Assembly: GCA_045639185.1 (NCBI GenBank) | Contig: JAZUCO010000026.1 | Coordinates: 1 to 43,199 of the forward strand | Reading direction: 5' to 3' | DNA from: UBA1081 sp045639185 | Lineage (GTDB): Bacteria; Bacillota; Clostridia; Oscillospirales; Acutalibacteraceae | Length of the DNA: 43,199 nt | Part shown: piece after piece, positions 31,209-38,527 of the stretch | How positions within the stretch are numbered: position 1 is the first letter of the stretch | Layout: each line of letters opens with the position of its first letter | Notes under the pieces: model-generated | The model's database searches: none | What the model was told of the DNA's origin: nothing | What the model saw: only the letters and a program-made list of their open reading frames with translations | Program-made: the position numbers and the translations under genes

Positions 31209-33905
31209 TTAGCCGAGTTTTTCAATGCTTGATTTAAGAAGAGCAATCTTTTCCTGAAGTTTTGCACCGTCTTCCTTCTGCTGTGCAATAACAGCTTCAG
31301 GAGCCTTTGCAAGGAAACCGGGATTATTAAGTTTATTCTCAATAAAGCCGAGCTTCTTTTCTGCTTCTGCAAGTTCTTTACCGAGTCTCTTCTTTTCAGC
31401 TTCAAAGTCAACAAGCTGAGCGAGAGGAAGATAAATTGTAGCATCTGCGGTAACAACACTTACGCTACCTTCAATATCAAAGCTGTCTGCAACCTGAACA
31501 TCAGATGCTGATGCAAGACGCTTGAAAAATTCTGTACCTGTTGCGAATGTATCCTTGTAAGAAGTTGCAACATAAACTTCTGCCTTCTTTGAGGGAGGAA
31601 CATTCATTTCTGCACGGCGATTTCTTACTGCCTTGATAGCTGTCATAATGCGTTCCATTTCTGCTTCTTCATCAGCAAAAACAAGAGCATCGCTGAACTT
31701 GGGCCATTCTGAAACCATAATTGACTCGCCTGCGTGAGGAAGTGTCTGCCAGATTTCTTCAGTAATGAAAGGCATAAAGGGATGCAGGAGTTTAAGTGTA
31801 TTTGACATAACGTAAACAAGAACGCCCTTGCAAGTTGCCTTCTTTTCTGCATCTTCTGAGTTAAGACGGATCTTACAAAGCTCGATATACCAGTCACAGA
31901 GAACGTCCCAGATAAAGTCATAGAGCTTCTGAACTGCGAGACCGAGTTCAAACTTATCAAGTGATGCTGTAACTTCCTTTGCAAGTGTGTTGAACTGGCT
32001 GAGAATCCATTTATCTTCAATAGCAAGATTTTCGGGAACATAAGGTGAAGGTTCGTTTTCATCAAGATTCATAAGAACGAAACGTGCAGCATTCCAGAGC
32101 TTATTTGCAAAGTTACGGCTTGCTTCAACCTTTTCGTCTGAGAAACGCATATCGTTTCCGGGGCTGTTACCTGTTGCAAGAGTGAATCTGAGTGCGTCAG
32201 CACCGTACTGATCGATGATTTCAAGGGGATCAATACCGTTACCGAGTGACTTTGACATCTTTCTGCCCTGAGCATCACGTACAAGGCCGTGAATAAGTAC
32301 TGTGTCAAAGGGAACCTGACCTGTGTATTCAAGAGCTGAGAAAATCATACGGGATACCCAGAAACCGATGATATCATAGCCTGTAACGAGTGTATTTGTG
32401 GGATAATAATGCTTAAGATCTGCTGTTTCCTCAGGCCAACCGAGTGTTGAGAACGGCCAGAGAGCAGATGAGAACCATGTATCAAGAGTATCAGGATCCT
32501 GATTGAGATTCTTGCTTCCGCAGTGAGGACAAGCATCAATATTTGTCTTTGAAACAGTCATCTTACCGCAATCGTCACAGTACCAAGCAGGAATTCTGTG
32601 CCCCCACCAAAGCTGACGTGAAATACACCAGTCACGTGTGCCGTTCATCCAGTTAAGGTAATTCTTTGTGAATCTTTCGGGAATGAACTTAGTTTCCCCC
32701 TTTTCAACTGCTTCAATAGCAGGCTTTGCAAGGGGTACCATACGTACAAACCACTGTTTTGAAACCATAGGTTCAATTGTGTTGTGACAACGGTAACAAG
32801 TGCCGACTTCGTGCTTACGAGGTTCAACTTCCTTAAGATATCCGCCTGCTTCAAGGTCTGCAAGAATTGCTTTTCTTGCTTCCTTTGTTGTCATACCTGC
32901 GTACTTGCCGCAATCAAGAACAAGAGGTTCATTTTCAGTTGCTCTGCCGCTTGCGATAAGTTCATCAGCAATTCTCTTATCATCTGCACCTGTGAGGTGA
33001 CCGTCATAAGTAAATGTACGAACAATGGGAAGATTATTTCTCTGACCTACTTCGAAGTCATTGGGGTCGTGAGCAGGAGTGATTTTAACAACACCTGTAC
33101 CCTTTGTCATATCTGCGTGTTCATCGCATACAATGGGAATTTCTTTATCAAGAAGAGGAAGAATAACGTGACAGCCGTGAAGGTGCTTATATCTTTCGTC
33201 TTCTGAGTTGATAGCAACAGCAGTATCACCAAGCATTGTTTCGGGACGTGTTGTTGCAAGTTCAAGCTTTTCGCCTGTTTCCTTTACTGTGTAAAGAAGA
33301 TGCCAGAAGTTGCCGTCTTTTTCTTCATATTCAACTTCTGCGTCTGAAATTGATGTATTACAGAAAGGACACCAGTTAACCATACGGTTGCCTCTGTAAA
33401 TGAGATCCTTTTCATAAAGACGTACGAAAACTTCGTTAACAGCTTTGTTACAGCCTTCGTCAAGAGTGAATCTCTCTCTGTCCCAGTCACATGATGAACC
33501 GAGTTTCTTAAGCTGTTCAACAATTCTGCCACCGTACTGTTTTTTCCATTCCCAAGCTCTTTCAAGGAATTTTTCTCTGCCGAGATCATCCTTTGTAAGA
33601 CCTTCTTTTTTCATTGCTTCAACAATTTTTGCCTCAGTAGCAATTGAAGCGTGGTCTGTACCGGGAAGCCAGAGTGTGTCAAAGCCCTGCATTCTTCTGA
33701 AACGGATAAGAATATCCTGAAGAGTATTATCAAGGGCATGACCCATATGAAGCTGACCGGTGATGTTTGGTGGGGGAATAACTATTGTGTAAGTCTGTTT
33801 GCTTTCATCACGCTCAGCGTGGAAATATTTGCCGTCGAGCCAGGTTTTATAAATTCTGTCTTCAACGTTTTTAGGATTATACTGTTTTTCAAGTTCCTTG
33901 CTCAT
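31209..33905 (-). CDS. valS: Valyl-tRNA synthetase
   Basis: The 898-residue class I synthetase charges tRNA-Val. The signatures are PPPNITGQLHMGHAL (HIGH motif) and GRKMSKSLGNGIDP (KMSKS). Between them lies the CP1 editing domain (ATTRPETMLGDTAVAIN). The CxxC pairs CPFC (N-terminal insert) and CDDCGKM/CPHCGSK suggest a zinc site. The C-terminal coiled-coil arm (VDFEAEKKRLGKELAEAEKK ... LLKSSIEKLG) is the usual ValRS tRNA-binding tail. GGAGG precedes the ATG at 33905. Expression is controlled by the T-box leader at 33920-34175, which responds to uncharged tRNA. Confidence 0.97.
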   Translation of the reverse strand: MSKELEKQYNPKNVEDRIYKTWLDGKYFHAERDESKQTYTIVIPPPNITGQLHMGHALDNTLQDILIRFRRMQGFDTLWLPGTDHASIATEAKIVEAMKKEGLTKDDLGREKFLERAWEWKKQYGGRIVEQLKKLGSSCDWDRERFTLDEGCNKAVNEVFVRLYEKDLIYRGNRMVNWCPFCNTSISDAEVEYEEKDGNFWHLLYTVKETGEKLELATTRPETMLGDTAVAINSEDERYKHLHGCHVILPLLDKEIPIVCDEHADMTKGTGVVKITPAHDPNDFEVGQRNNLPIVRTFTYDGHLTGADDKRIADELIASGRATENEPLVLDCGKYAGMTTKEARKAILADLEAGGYLKEVEPRKHEVGTCYRCHNTIEPMVSKQWFVRMVPLAKPAIEAVEKGETKFIPERFTKNYLNWMNGTRDWCISRQLWWGHRIPAWYCDDCGKMTVSKTNIDACPHCGSKNLNQDPDTLDTWFSSALWPFSTLGWPEETADLKHYYPTNTLVTGYDIIGFWVSRMIFSALEYTGQVPFDTVLIHGLVRDAQGRKMSKSLGNGIDPLEIIDQYGADALRFTLATGNSPGNDMRFSDEKVEASRNFANKLWNAARFVLMNLDENEPSPYVPENLAIEDKWILSQFNTLAKEVTASLDKFELGLAVQKLYDFIWDVLCDWYIELCKIRLNSEDAEKKATCKGVLVYVMSNTLKLLHPFMPFITEEIWQTLPHAGESIMVSEWPKFSDALVFADEEAEMERIMTAIKAVRNRRAEMNVPPSKKAEVYVATSYKDTFATGTEFFKRLASASDVQVADSFDIEGSVSVVTADATIYLPLAQLVDFEAEKKRLGKELAEAEKKLGFIENKLNNPGFLAKAPEAVIAQQKEDGAKLQEKIALLKSSIEKLG

Positions 33906-33919
33906 AATTTACCTCCATA

Positions 33920-33955
33920 AAATATAAAAACTTCGTCCCGTAAAACAGGACGAAG
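33920..33955 (-). terminator. T-box-controlled terminator
   Basis: An 8-bp stem (33955-33948 with 33938-33931) followed on the minus strand by TTTTTATATTTT. It is the OFF-state hairpin of the valS leader. Confidence 0.88.
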
Positions 33956-34175
33956 CGAAACTCTCCGTGGTACCACCTGAATTCAGTCAATTGACTGCAC
34001 TCAAAATCTTTAACGCAGATATACGGCGGAGTCTAATCAGCATTGAGCCTTTCTTTCCGCTTCTCACGGGCTACCTTCGTTCAAACCATACTCAAAGACT
34101 TGCACCGACCGTCTTCTCTCTGTGAGCAGGAAATGAATTACTCCTCCCGATCAACGAATGAAACAATATTACAGT
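33920..34175 (-). promoter_or_regulatory. T-box riboswitch leader of valS
   Basis: This minus-strand leader fills the 338-base gap before valS. It shows the T-box core AGGTGGTACCACGGAG (about 33980-33965), whose UGGU bulge fits the ACCA end of tRNA-Val. An intrinsic terminator follows, CTTCGTCC (33955-33948) / GGACGAAG (33938-33931) plus a T run. Stem I features include the AGAGAGAAGACGG...CGGTGCAAG region. A GTA triplet at 34074-34072 (within GAAGGTAGC) is my best guess for the Val specifier. Uncharged tRNA-Val should stabilise the antiterminator and switch valS on. Confidence 0.9.
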
Positions 34176-34176
34176 A

Positions 34177-34205
34177 ATAATATCATATACAGTATTTTTT
34201 GTCAA
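34177..34205 (-). promoter_or_regulatory. Sigma-A promoter for the valS T-box transcript
   Basis: Minus-strand TTGACA (34205-34200), 17-base spacer, TATTAT (34182-34177), directly downstream of the preceding operon's terminator. Confidence 0.85.
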
Positions 34206-34210
34206 CTGAT

Positions 34211-34252
34211 AAACAATAATTTATGTGGCTTTACGCCACTAAATTATTGTTT
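34211..34252 (-). terminator. Large hairpin ending the pyrR-mreB-like-recD2-hotdog operon
   Basis: GCCACTAAATTATTGTTT (34235-34252) pairs with 34211-34229 over 18 bp, with a single-base bulge and a five-base loop. It overlaps the last codons of the hotdog gene. The following T tract is short (TTTATC), so it may also stabilise the mRNA 3' end. Confidence 0.7.
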
Positions 34253-34636
34253 AACTCTGCACATTGTGAAACTTGCTTTTGCGATATTTCTGTTATCTTC
34301 ATCAGTAAGCATTGCTTCACAGAAAACAAGTGTTTTTCCGCGTCTTATAACATCAGCTCGGGCAACGAGTGTTTTGCCTGTTCCCGCATTAAGAAAACTG
34401 ATATTACCGTCTGCAGAAACATATGCAATTTCGTCCGCATTAGCCGCAACCGCACAGGCAAAATCCGCAAGGGTAAACATTACACCGCCCTGCACGCAGT
34501 TATTGCCGTTATAATGTTTTTCTTCAATATCAATTTTTACTACGGAATGTGTGTTGTCCGCTTCAAGAATAACACATCCCATATCCGTTGCAACTCTGTC
34601 ATTTGAGAAAAAAGCTTTAAGCTCTTCAAATGTCAT
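34244..34636 (-). CDS. PaaI-like hotdog-fold thioesterase
   Basis: The 130-residue hotdog protein resembles PaaI-type acyl-CoA thioesterases. HYNGNNCVQGGVMFTLADFACAVAAN is the hot-dog helix region (quoted here in two parts: HYNGNNCVQGGVMF, TLADFACAVAAN), with GG-V-TLAD as signature, and NISFLNAGTGKTLVARADV forms following strands. It probably hydrolyses an aromatic or short acyl-CoA; substrate unknown. ATG 34636 is chosen because GGAG lies 8 bases upstream; a GTG at 34645 overlaps the recD2 stop and has no site. It is the last gene of a four-gene operon. Confidence 0.85.
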   Translation of the reverse strand: MTFEELKAFFSNDRVATDMGCVILEADNTHSVVKIDIEEKHYNGNNCVQGGVMFTLADFACAVAANADEIAYVSADGNISFLNAGTGKTLVARADVIRRGKTLVFCEAMLTDEDNRNIAKASFTMCRVKQ

Positions 34637-34641
34637 TTCAA

Positions 34642-36846
34642 TCACTCCGTCATAAGCATTGTCTTAAGCATTGAATATCTTTTATTCTGCTTGTTATTTT
34701 CTATCATTCTGCCTATCTTTTCACGATTACCGACAATTATAATCATCTTTTTAGCTCTTGTGATTGCCGTATAAAGAAGATTTCTGTAAAGAAGCATCGG
34801 CGGAACATCTGCCACAGGCATAACCACACAATCGTACTCACTGCCCTGACTTTTATGCACCGTGACAGCATATGCAAGTTCAAGTTCTGATGCTGAAGGA
34901 ATTGGATAAATAACTTCCCTTCCTTCATCAAAAACTATCTTCATACATTCATTCTTTACATTTATCTCCTGAATTATTCCGATATCACCGTTAAAAAGTC
35001 CTGAGCCTGACTCTTTGCCTCTTTCCCACGGGATATCATAATTATTCTTTATCTGCATAACCTTGTCGCCTTCACGGAAAAGCCTGCCGGCAACTTTACA
35101 TTCGGCTTTTTTCTCTGAATACGGATTAAGCACATTCTGAAGTTTTCTGTTAAGGTTAATTGTGCCGCAATCACCTTTTCTTGAGGGACACAGAACCTGA
35201 ATATTTGCTGTAGGAGAAAAATTATACGCCGTAGGAAGACGTTCGCTGCACAGGTCTGATACTGTCTGCGCTGCGGCAAGTGAATTTTCTCTGTTCATAA
35301 AGAAAAAATCATTGTCTTTTGCATCGAGAATAGGCTTTCTGCCCTCAATAACATCGTGAGCATTAGTAACAATAAGACTTTCCTTTGCCTGACGGAAAAT
35401 TTCCGTCAGTTTTACAACGGGAACTATTCCCGATGCAATGATATCACCGAGAACATTGCCCGCATCAACTGCGGGAAGCTGATCAGGGTCGCCTACAAGA
35501 ATTACTCTGCAACCGAATCTGACAGCATCAAGAAAATGCGAAAACAGAAAGATATCCACCATTGAAACTTCATCAAGAATGATTACATCAGCCTCAAGGG
35601 GATCAAGTCTGTTTTTCTTGAAATCAAGTTTCCTGCCGTCTGTCCACTCTACCTCAAGGAGTCTGTGAATTGTCTTTGCATCATATCCTGTAAGTTCACT
35701 CATCCTCTTTGCCGCACGGCCCGTGGGCGCAGCAAGAAGAATATTCATTTTCTTGCGTTCAAAAAAATTGATTATACCTTTGACAACAGTTGTCTTACCC
35801 GTACCGGGACCGCCCGTCAGCACAAGAATTCCGCCCTGAGCCGCAAGTTTTATGGCTTCTTTCTGACGGGTTTCATATTTAATTTTGTTTTCTTTTTCTA
35901 TTCTCTTTATATCACTGTCTGCCGCACTCATATCACTTGCTGAAAATCTCATAAGCAATTTGAGTTTTTCATCTATTGTTTTTTCTGCGTTATATACATC
36001 GGGCAGACTTAGATATTCCTTTTCTTTCATTACAAAAGGAATGAGTAGTTTATTGTGAATCATCTCTTCTACAGCATCTTCTGCTTCTTTTTCAGTTACA
36101 GAAAGAAGTTCACAGCTGAGAACTGTTACTTTCTTCCTCGGAAGGCAGGTATGACCGTTGATAAGATTATATCTGATAATATGTGAAATACCAGCACGCA
36201 TTCTGTGTTTCGGCTGAGGTGCAAATTCAAGTTCAGATGCTATTTTTTCTGCTCTGTCAAAAGAAATTATCTGAGCTTCACCGCAAAGAATATAGGGGTT
36301 TTCTTCTATTATCTCAACAGCATTTACTCCCAGCTCTTTGAAAATCCTTATGCACTCAGAGGGTGCAAGACCGTATTTTTCGAGACCGAGGATAACTGTT
36401 CTTACAGCAAACTGTTTTTTGAATTCTGCAGAAATGAGCTTTGCTTTGTCTTTTGAAATACCTTTTATTACAGCAAGTCTTTCAGGTTCATTCTCAATTA
36501 CATTGAATGTATTATCACCGAATCTTTCAACAAGCTGAGTTGCTGTTTTCGGCCCTATTCCCTTGATTGCACCTGAAGAAAGATATTTGAGAAACTGCGC
36601 TGCTGTATCTGGCAGATATCTCTCAAATCTGATAACACGGAACTGTCTGCCGAAGCTCTGATGCATATCCCACACACCGACAAGCACAACTTTTTCACCT
36701 GCAGTGATCTCAGGCAATGTTCCCACGGCAGTAATAAGTTCACCGCCGCTTGAAAGATCAAGGACAGTAAAAGAATTTTCGGAATTATAGAAGACAACAT
36801 CTTCTACAATTCCGGTTATCTGTTGGTATTCAGTATAATCCTGCAT
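34642..36846 (-). CDS. recD2: RecD2-type SF1 DNA helicase
   Basis: The 734-residue ATP-dependent 5'-3' helicase is the RecD2 type that acts without RecBC. An N-terminal OB-like region is followed by tandem helix-hairpin-helix motifs (AIKGIGPKTATQL at 93-105 and a second near 125-135). Helicase motifs follow: Walker A GGPGTGKTT (345-353), motif Ia (LLAAPTGRAAKRM), Walker B VIILDEVSMVD, GDPDQLPAVDAG, and the C-terminal AVTVHKSQGSEYD and YTAITRAKK. It probably serves recombination or replication-fork repair. ATG 36846 is chosen for CGGAGTAG just upstream; the longer frame to 36972 would overlap the MreB-like gene. The gap from that gene is 16 bases. Confidence 0.93.
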   Translation of the reverse strand: MQDYTEYQQITGIVEDVVFYNSENSFTVLDLSSGGELITAVGTLPEITAGEKVVLVGVWDMHQSFGRQFRVIRFERYLPDTAAQFLKYLSSGAIKGIGPKTATQLVERFGDNTFNVIENEPERLAVIKGISKDKAKLISAEFKKQFAVRTVILGLEKYGLAPSECIRIFKELGVNAVEIIEENPYILCGEAQIISFDRAEKIASELEFAPQPKHRMRAGISHIIRYNLINGHTCLPRKKVTVLSCELLSVTEKEAEDAVEEMIHNKLLIPFVMKEKEYLSLPDVYNAEKTIDEKLKLLMRFSASDMSAADSDIKRIEKENKIKYETRQKEAIKLAAQGGILVLTGGPGTGKTTVVKGIINFFERKKMNILLAAPTGRAAKRMSELTGYDAKTIHRLLEVEWTDGRKLDFKKNRLDPLEADVIILDEVSMVDIFLFSHFLDAVRFGCRVILVGDPDQLPAVDAGNVLGDIIASGIVPVVKLTEIFRQAKESLIVTNAHDVIEGRKPILDAKDNDFFFMNRENSLAAAQTVSDLCSERLPTAYNFSPTANIQVLCPSRKGDCGTINLNRKLQNVLNPYSEKKAECKVAGRLFREGDKVMQIKNNYDIPWERGKESGSGLFNGDIGIIQEINVKNECMKIVFDEGREVIYPIPSASELELAYAVTVHKSQGSEYDCVVMPVADVPPMLLYRNLLYTAITRAKKMIIIVGNREKIGRMIENNKQNKRYSMLKTMLMTE

Positions 36847-36862
36847 AACTACTCCGTGAAAA

Positions 36863-37882
36863 TCAAAGTTCTTCTCTGAATCTGAATTCGTATCCGCTCT
36901 TTTTAAGTTTTTTTGCATTGTGAAGAGATTTACCCAATCCTCTTGCAACGCAAAGCCAGGGTTCTTTTGCAATTCTTACGGGCAGACCTGTTGCGTTTTC
37001 AAGAAACATATCAAGACCGTATAATAATGCACCTTTTCCCGTGAGAACAATTCCGCTTTCAAAGATATCTGCAGAAAGTTCGGGAGACAGTGAAGCAAAA
37101 AGCTCTTTGACGGCTGAAAGCATCATTTCAACATGGTCTTTGATTGCCCAGTATACTTCTGTTGAAGTGATTTCGAAATTTACGGGTGTTCCGGTTACTG
37201 CATTTCTGCCTTTTGAAATGAGTGCTATTTCTTCATTTCTTATAACAGCACCGCCAATGGTTTTCTTTATATTTTCAGCTGTAAGATAGCCGATTTCTAT
37301 ATCTCTTTCTCGTCTTAAATATCTGATAATATCCTGCGTGAAAGCCTCCGAGGCAAATCTGACAGTACGTGATGCCGCAATACCGTTCATTGAAACAACA
37401 GCAATATCAACCGTACCTGCGCCCACATCGATAACCATGGTTCCGTAAGGCTTTGCAAACGCAACTTCTGCACCGACGGCTGCAGCATAGGCGTGTTCCA
37501 TAATACAGAACCTTGCGGCACCTGAAGCTTCAAGCACATCGAGAATAGCTTTTCTTTCAAGGCTTGTTATGCCTGAGGGCACACCGCAGATAATATTCGG
37601 TTTGAGCACAGAAAAACGGCAAACTTTTTCAAGGAAGTTGCTGAGCATCTGTGTTGTCATTTTCATATCAGAAACTACACTGTCACTGAAAGGATGAACA
37701 ACCTCAATTGAGCCGGGTGCTCTACCCGTCATTGCCAACGCATCTTCACCGAGTGCGAGAATTCTTCCCGTATGAGAATCACAGGCAATAACACTCGGTC
37801 TTGAAAAAACAATACCTTTGCCTTCTACATATGCTGTCATATTAGCTGTTCCGATGTCTATTCCTATGCTGATTCCGGTCAA
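36863..37882 (-). CDS. Divergent MreB/Mbl-like actin-fold protein
   Basis: The 339-residue protein follows MreB throughout: IGIDIGTANMTAYV (phosphate 1), PSVIACD, GEDALAMTGRAPGSI, CGVPSGITSLERKAI, MEHAYAAAVGAE, MVIDVGAGTVDIAVVS (phosphate 2) and IVLTGKGALLYGLD (adenosine). Several canonical glycines differ (GGGT is GAGT, LTGGGA is LTGKGA), so it is a paralogue rather than the housekeeping MreB, and no mreC or mreD is present. It may form filaments for cell shape or wall synthesis. Translation begins at TTG 37882 after a strong AGGGGGTGAG site; no ATG fits. It lies between pyrR (34-base gap) and recD2 (16 bases). Confidence 0.8.
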   Translation of the reverse strand: MTGISIGIDIGTANMTAYVEGKGIVFSRPSVIACDSHTGRILALGEDALAMTGRAPGSIEVVHPFSDSVVSDMKMTTQMLSNFLEKVCRFSVLKPNIICGVPSGITSLERKAILDVLEASGAARFCIMEHAYAAAVGAEVAFAKPYGTMVIDVGAGTVDIAVVSMNGIAASRTVRFASEAFTQDIIRYLRRERDIEIGYLTAENIKKTIGGAVIRNEEIALISKGRNAVTGTPVNFEITSTEVYWAIKDHVEMMLSAVKELFASLSPELSADIFESGIVLTGKGALLYGLDMFLENATGLPVRIAKEPWLCVARGLGKSLHNAKKLKKSGYEFRFREEL

Positions 37883-37916
37883 ATTCTCACCCCCTGTAAA
37901 TTAATTAAACTTTAAG

Positions 37917-38453
37917 TTATTTTGTATATATACCTACTCCCGTTTCACCGTCAAATTCACTTACTTTCACAAGCACGATTTCTGATGATGAAGTAGGAAT
38001 ATTCTTACCCACATAATCGGGTCTGATAGGCAACTCTCTGTGACCTCTGTCAACAAGCACAGCAAGCTGAACATACGAAGGTCTGCCTACCGAAAATAAT
38101 GCCTCAATAGCTGCGCGTACCGTTCTACCCGTGTGAACAACATCATCAACAAGAATGACTGTTTTGTTGTTGATATCAAACGGTATATGTGAATTTTCAA
38201 AACAGTTTTTCATCTGTTCGCAAGTCAGATCATCACGATACTTTGTAATATCAACAGCACCAACAGGGATCTGAATTCCCTCATTATTTCTGACACAGTC
38301 CGCTATCATTTTTGCAAGAGTCTCCCCTCGTCTTCTGATGCCGACGAGAAGAACATCACTGAATCCTTTATTTTTTTCTTCAATTTCAAATGAAATTCTC
38401 TTGATTGCTCTTGCAACTGCAGATGCATCCATTATCTCTGATTTAAGATTCAT
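37917..38453 (-). CDS. pyrR: PyrR bifunctional attenuator/uracil phosphoribosyltransferase
   Basis: The 178-residue type I phosphoribosyltransferase shows the PRPP motif VILVDDVVHTGRT and VGIRRRGETLA. It follows PyrR over its whole length (AVDITKYRDDL, VDRGHRELPIRPDYVGKNIPTS). PyrR binds UMP and pyrimidine-operon leader RNA to attenuate transcription, and converts uracil to UMP. In this window it is far from any pyr gene and leads an operon with an MreB-like protein, recD2 and a hotdog protein. GGTGAT precedes the ATG at 38453. I see no PyrR-binding leader here. Confidence 0.93.
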   Translation of the reverse strand: MNLKSEIMDASAVARAIKRISFEIEEKNKGFSDVLLVGIRRRGETLAKMIADCVRNNEGIQIPVGAVDITKYRDDLTCEQMKNCFENSHIPFDINNKTVILVDDVVHTGRTVRAAIEALFSVGRPSYVQLAVLVDRGHRELPIRPDYVGKNIPTSSSEIVLVKVSEFDGETGVGIYTK

Positions 38454-38469
38454 TATATCACCAAATTAT

Positions 38470-38499
38470 ATAATATCATAATTGCACTATATTTTTCAA
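38470..38499 (-). promoter_or_regulatory. Possible promoter for the pyrR operon
   Basis: Minus-strand TTGAAA (38499-38494), 18-base spacer, TATTAT (38475-38470). The -10 box is only 17 bases from the ATG, which would give a very short leader, so a promoter farther upstream or readthrough from sbcC is also possible. Confidence 0.4.
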
Positions 38500-38527
38500 T
38501 ATAAAAAAACACATACTTTACAATTTC

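Noticed and set aside
32784..33206. 140-residue plus-strand frame inside valS
   Set aside because: It is antisense to a fully conserved synthetase and has no ribosome site or promoter.
34642..36972. Extended N-terminus of recD2 to 36972
   Set aside because: It would overlap the MreB-like gene by about 110 bases; ATG 36846 has a ribosome site.
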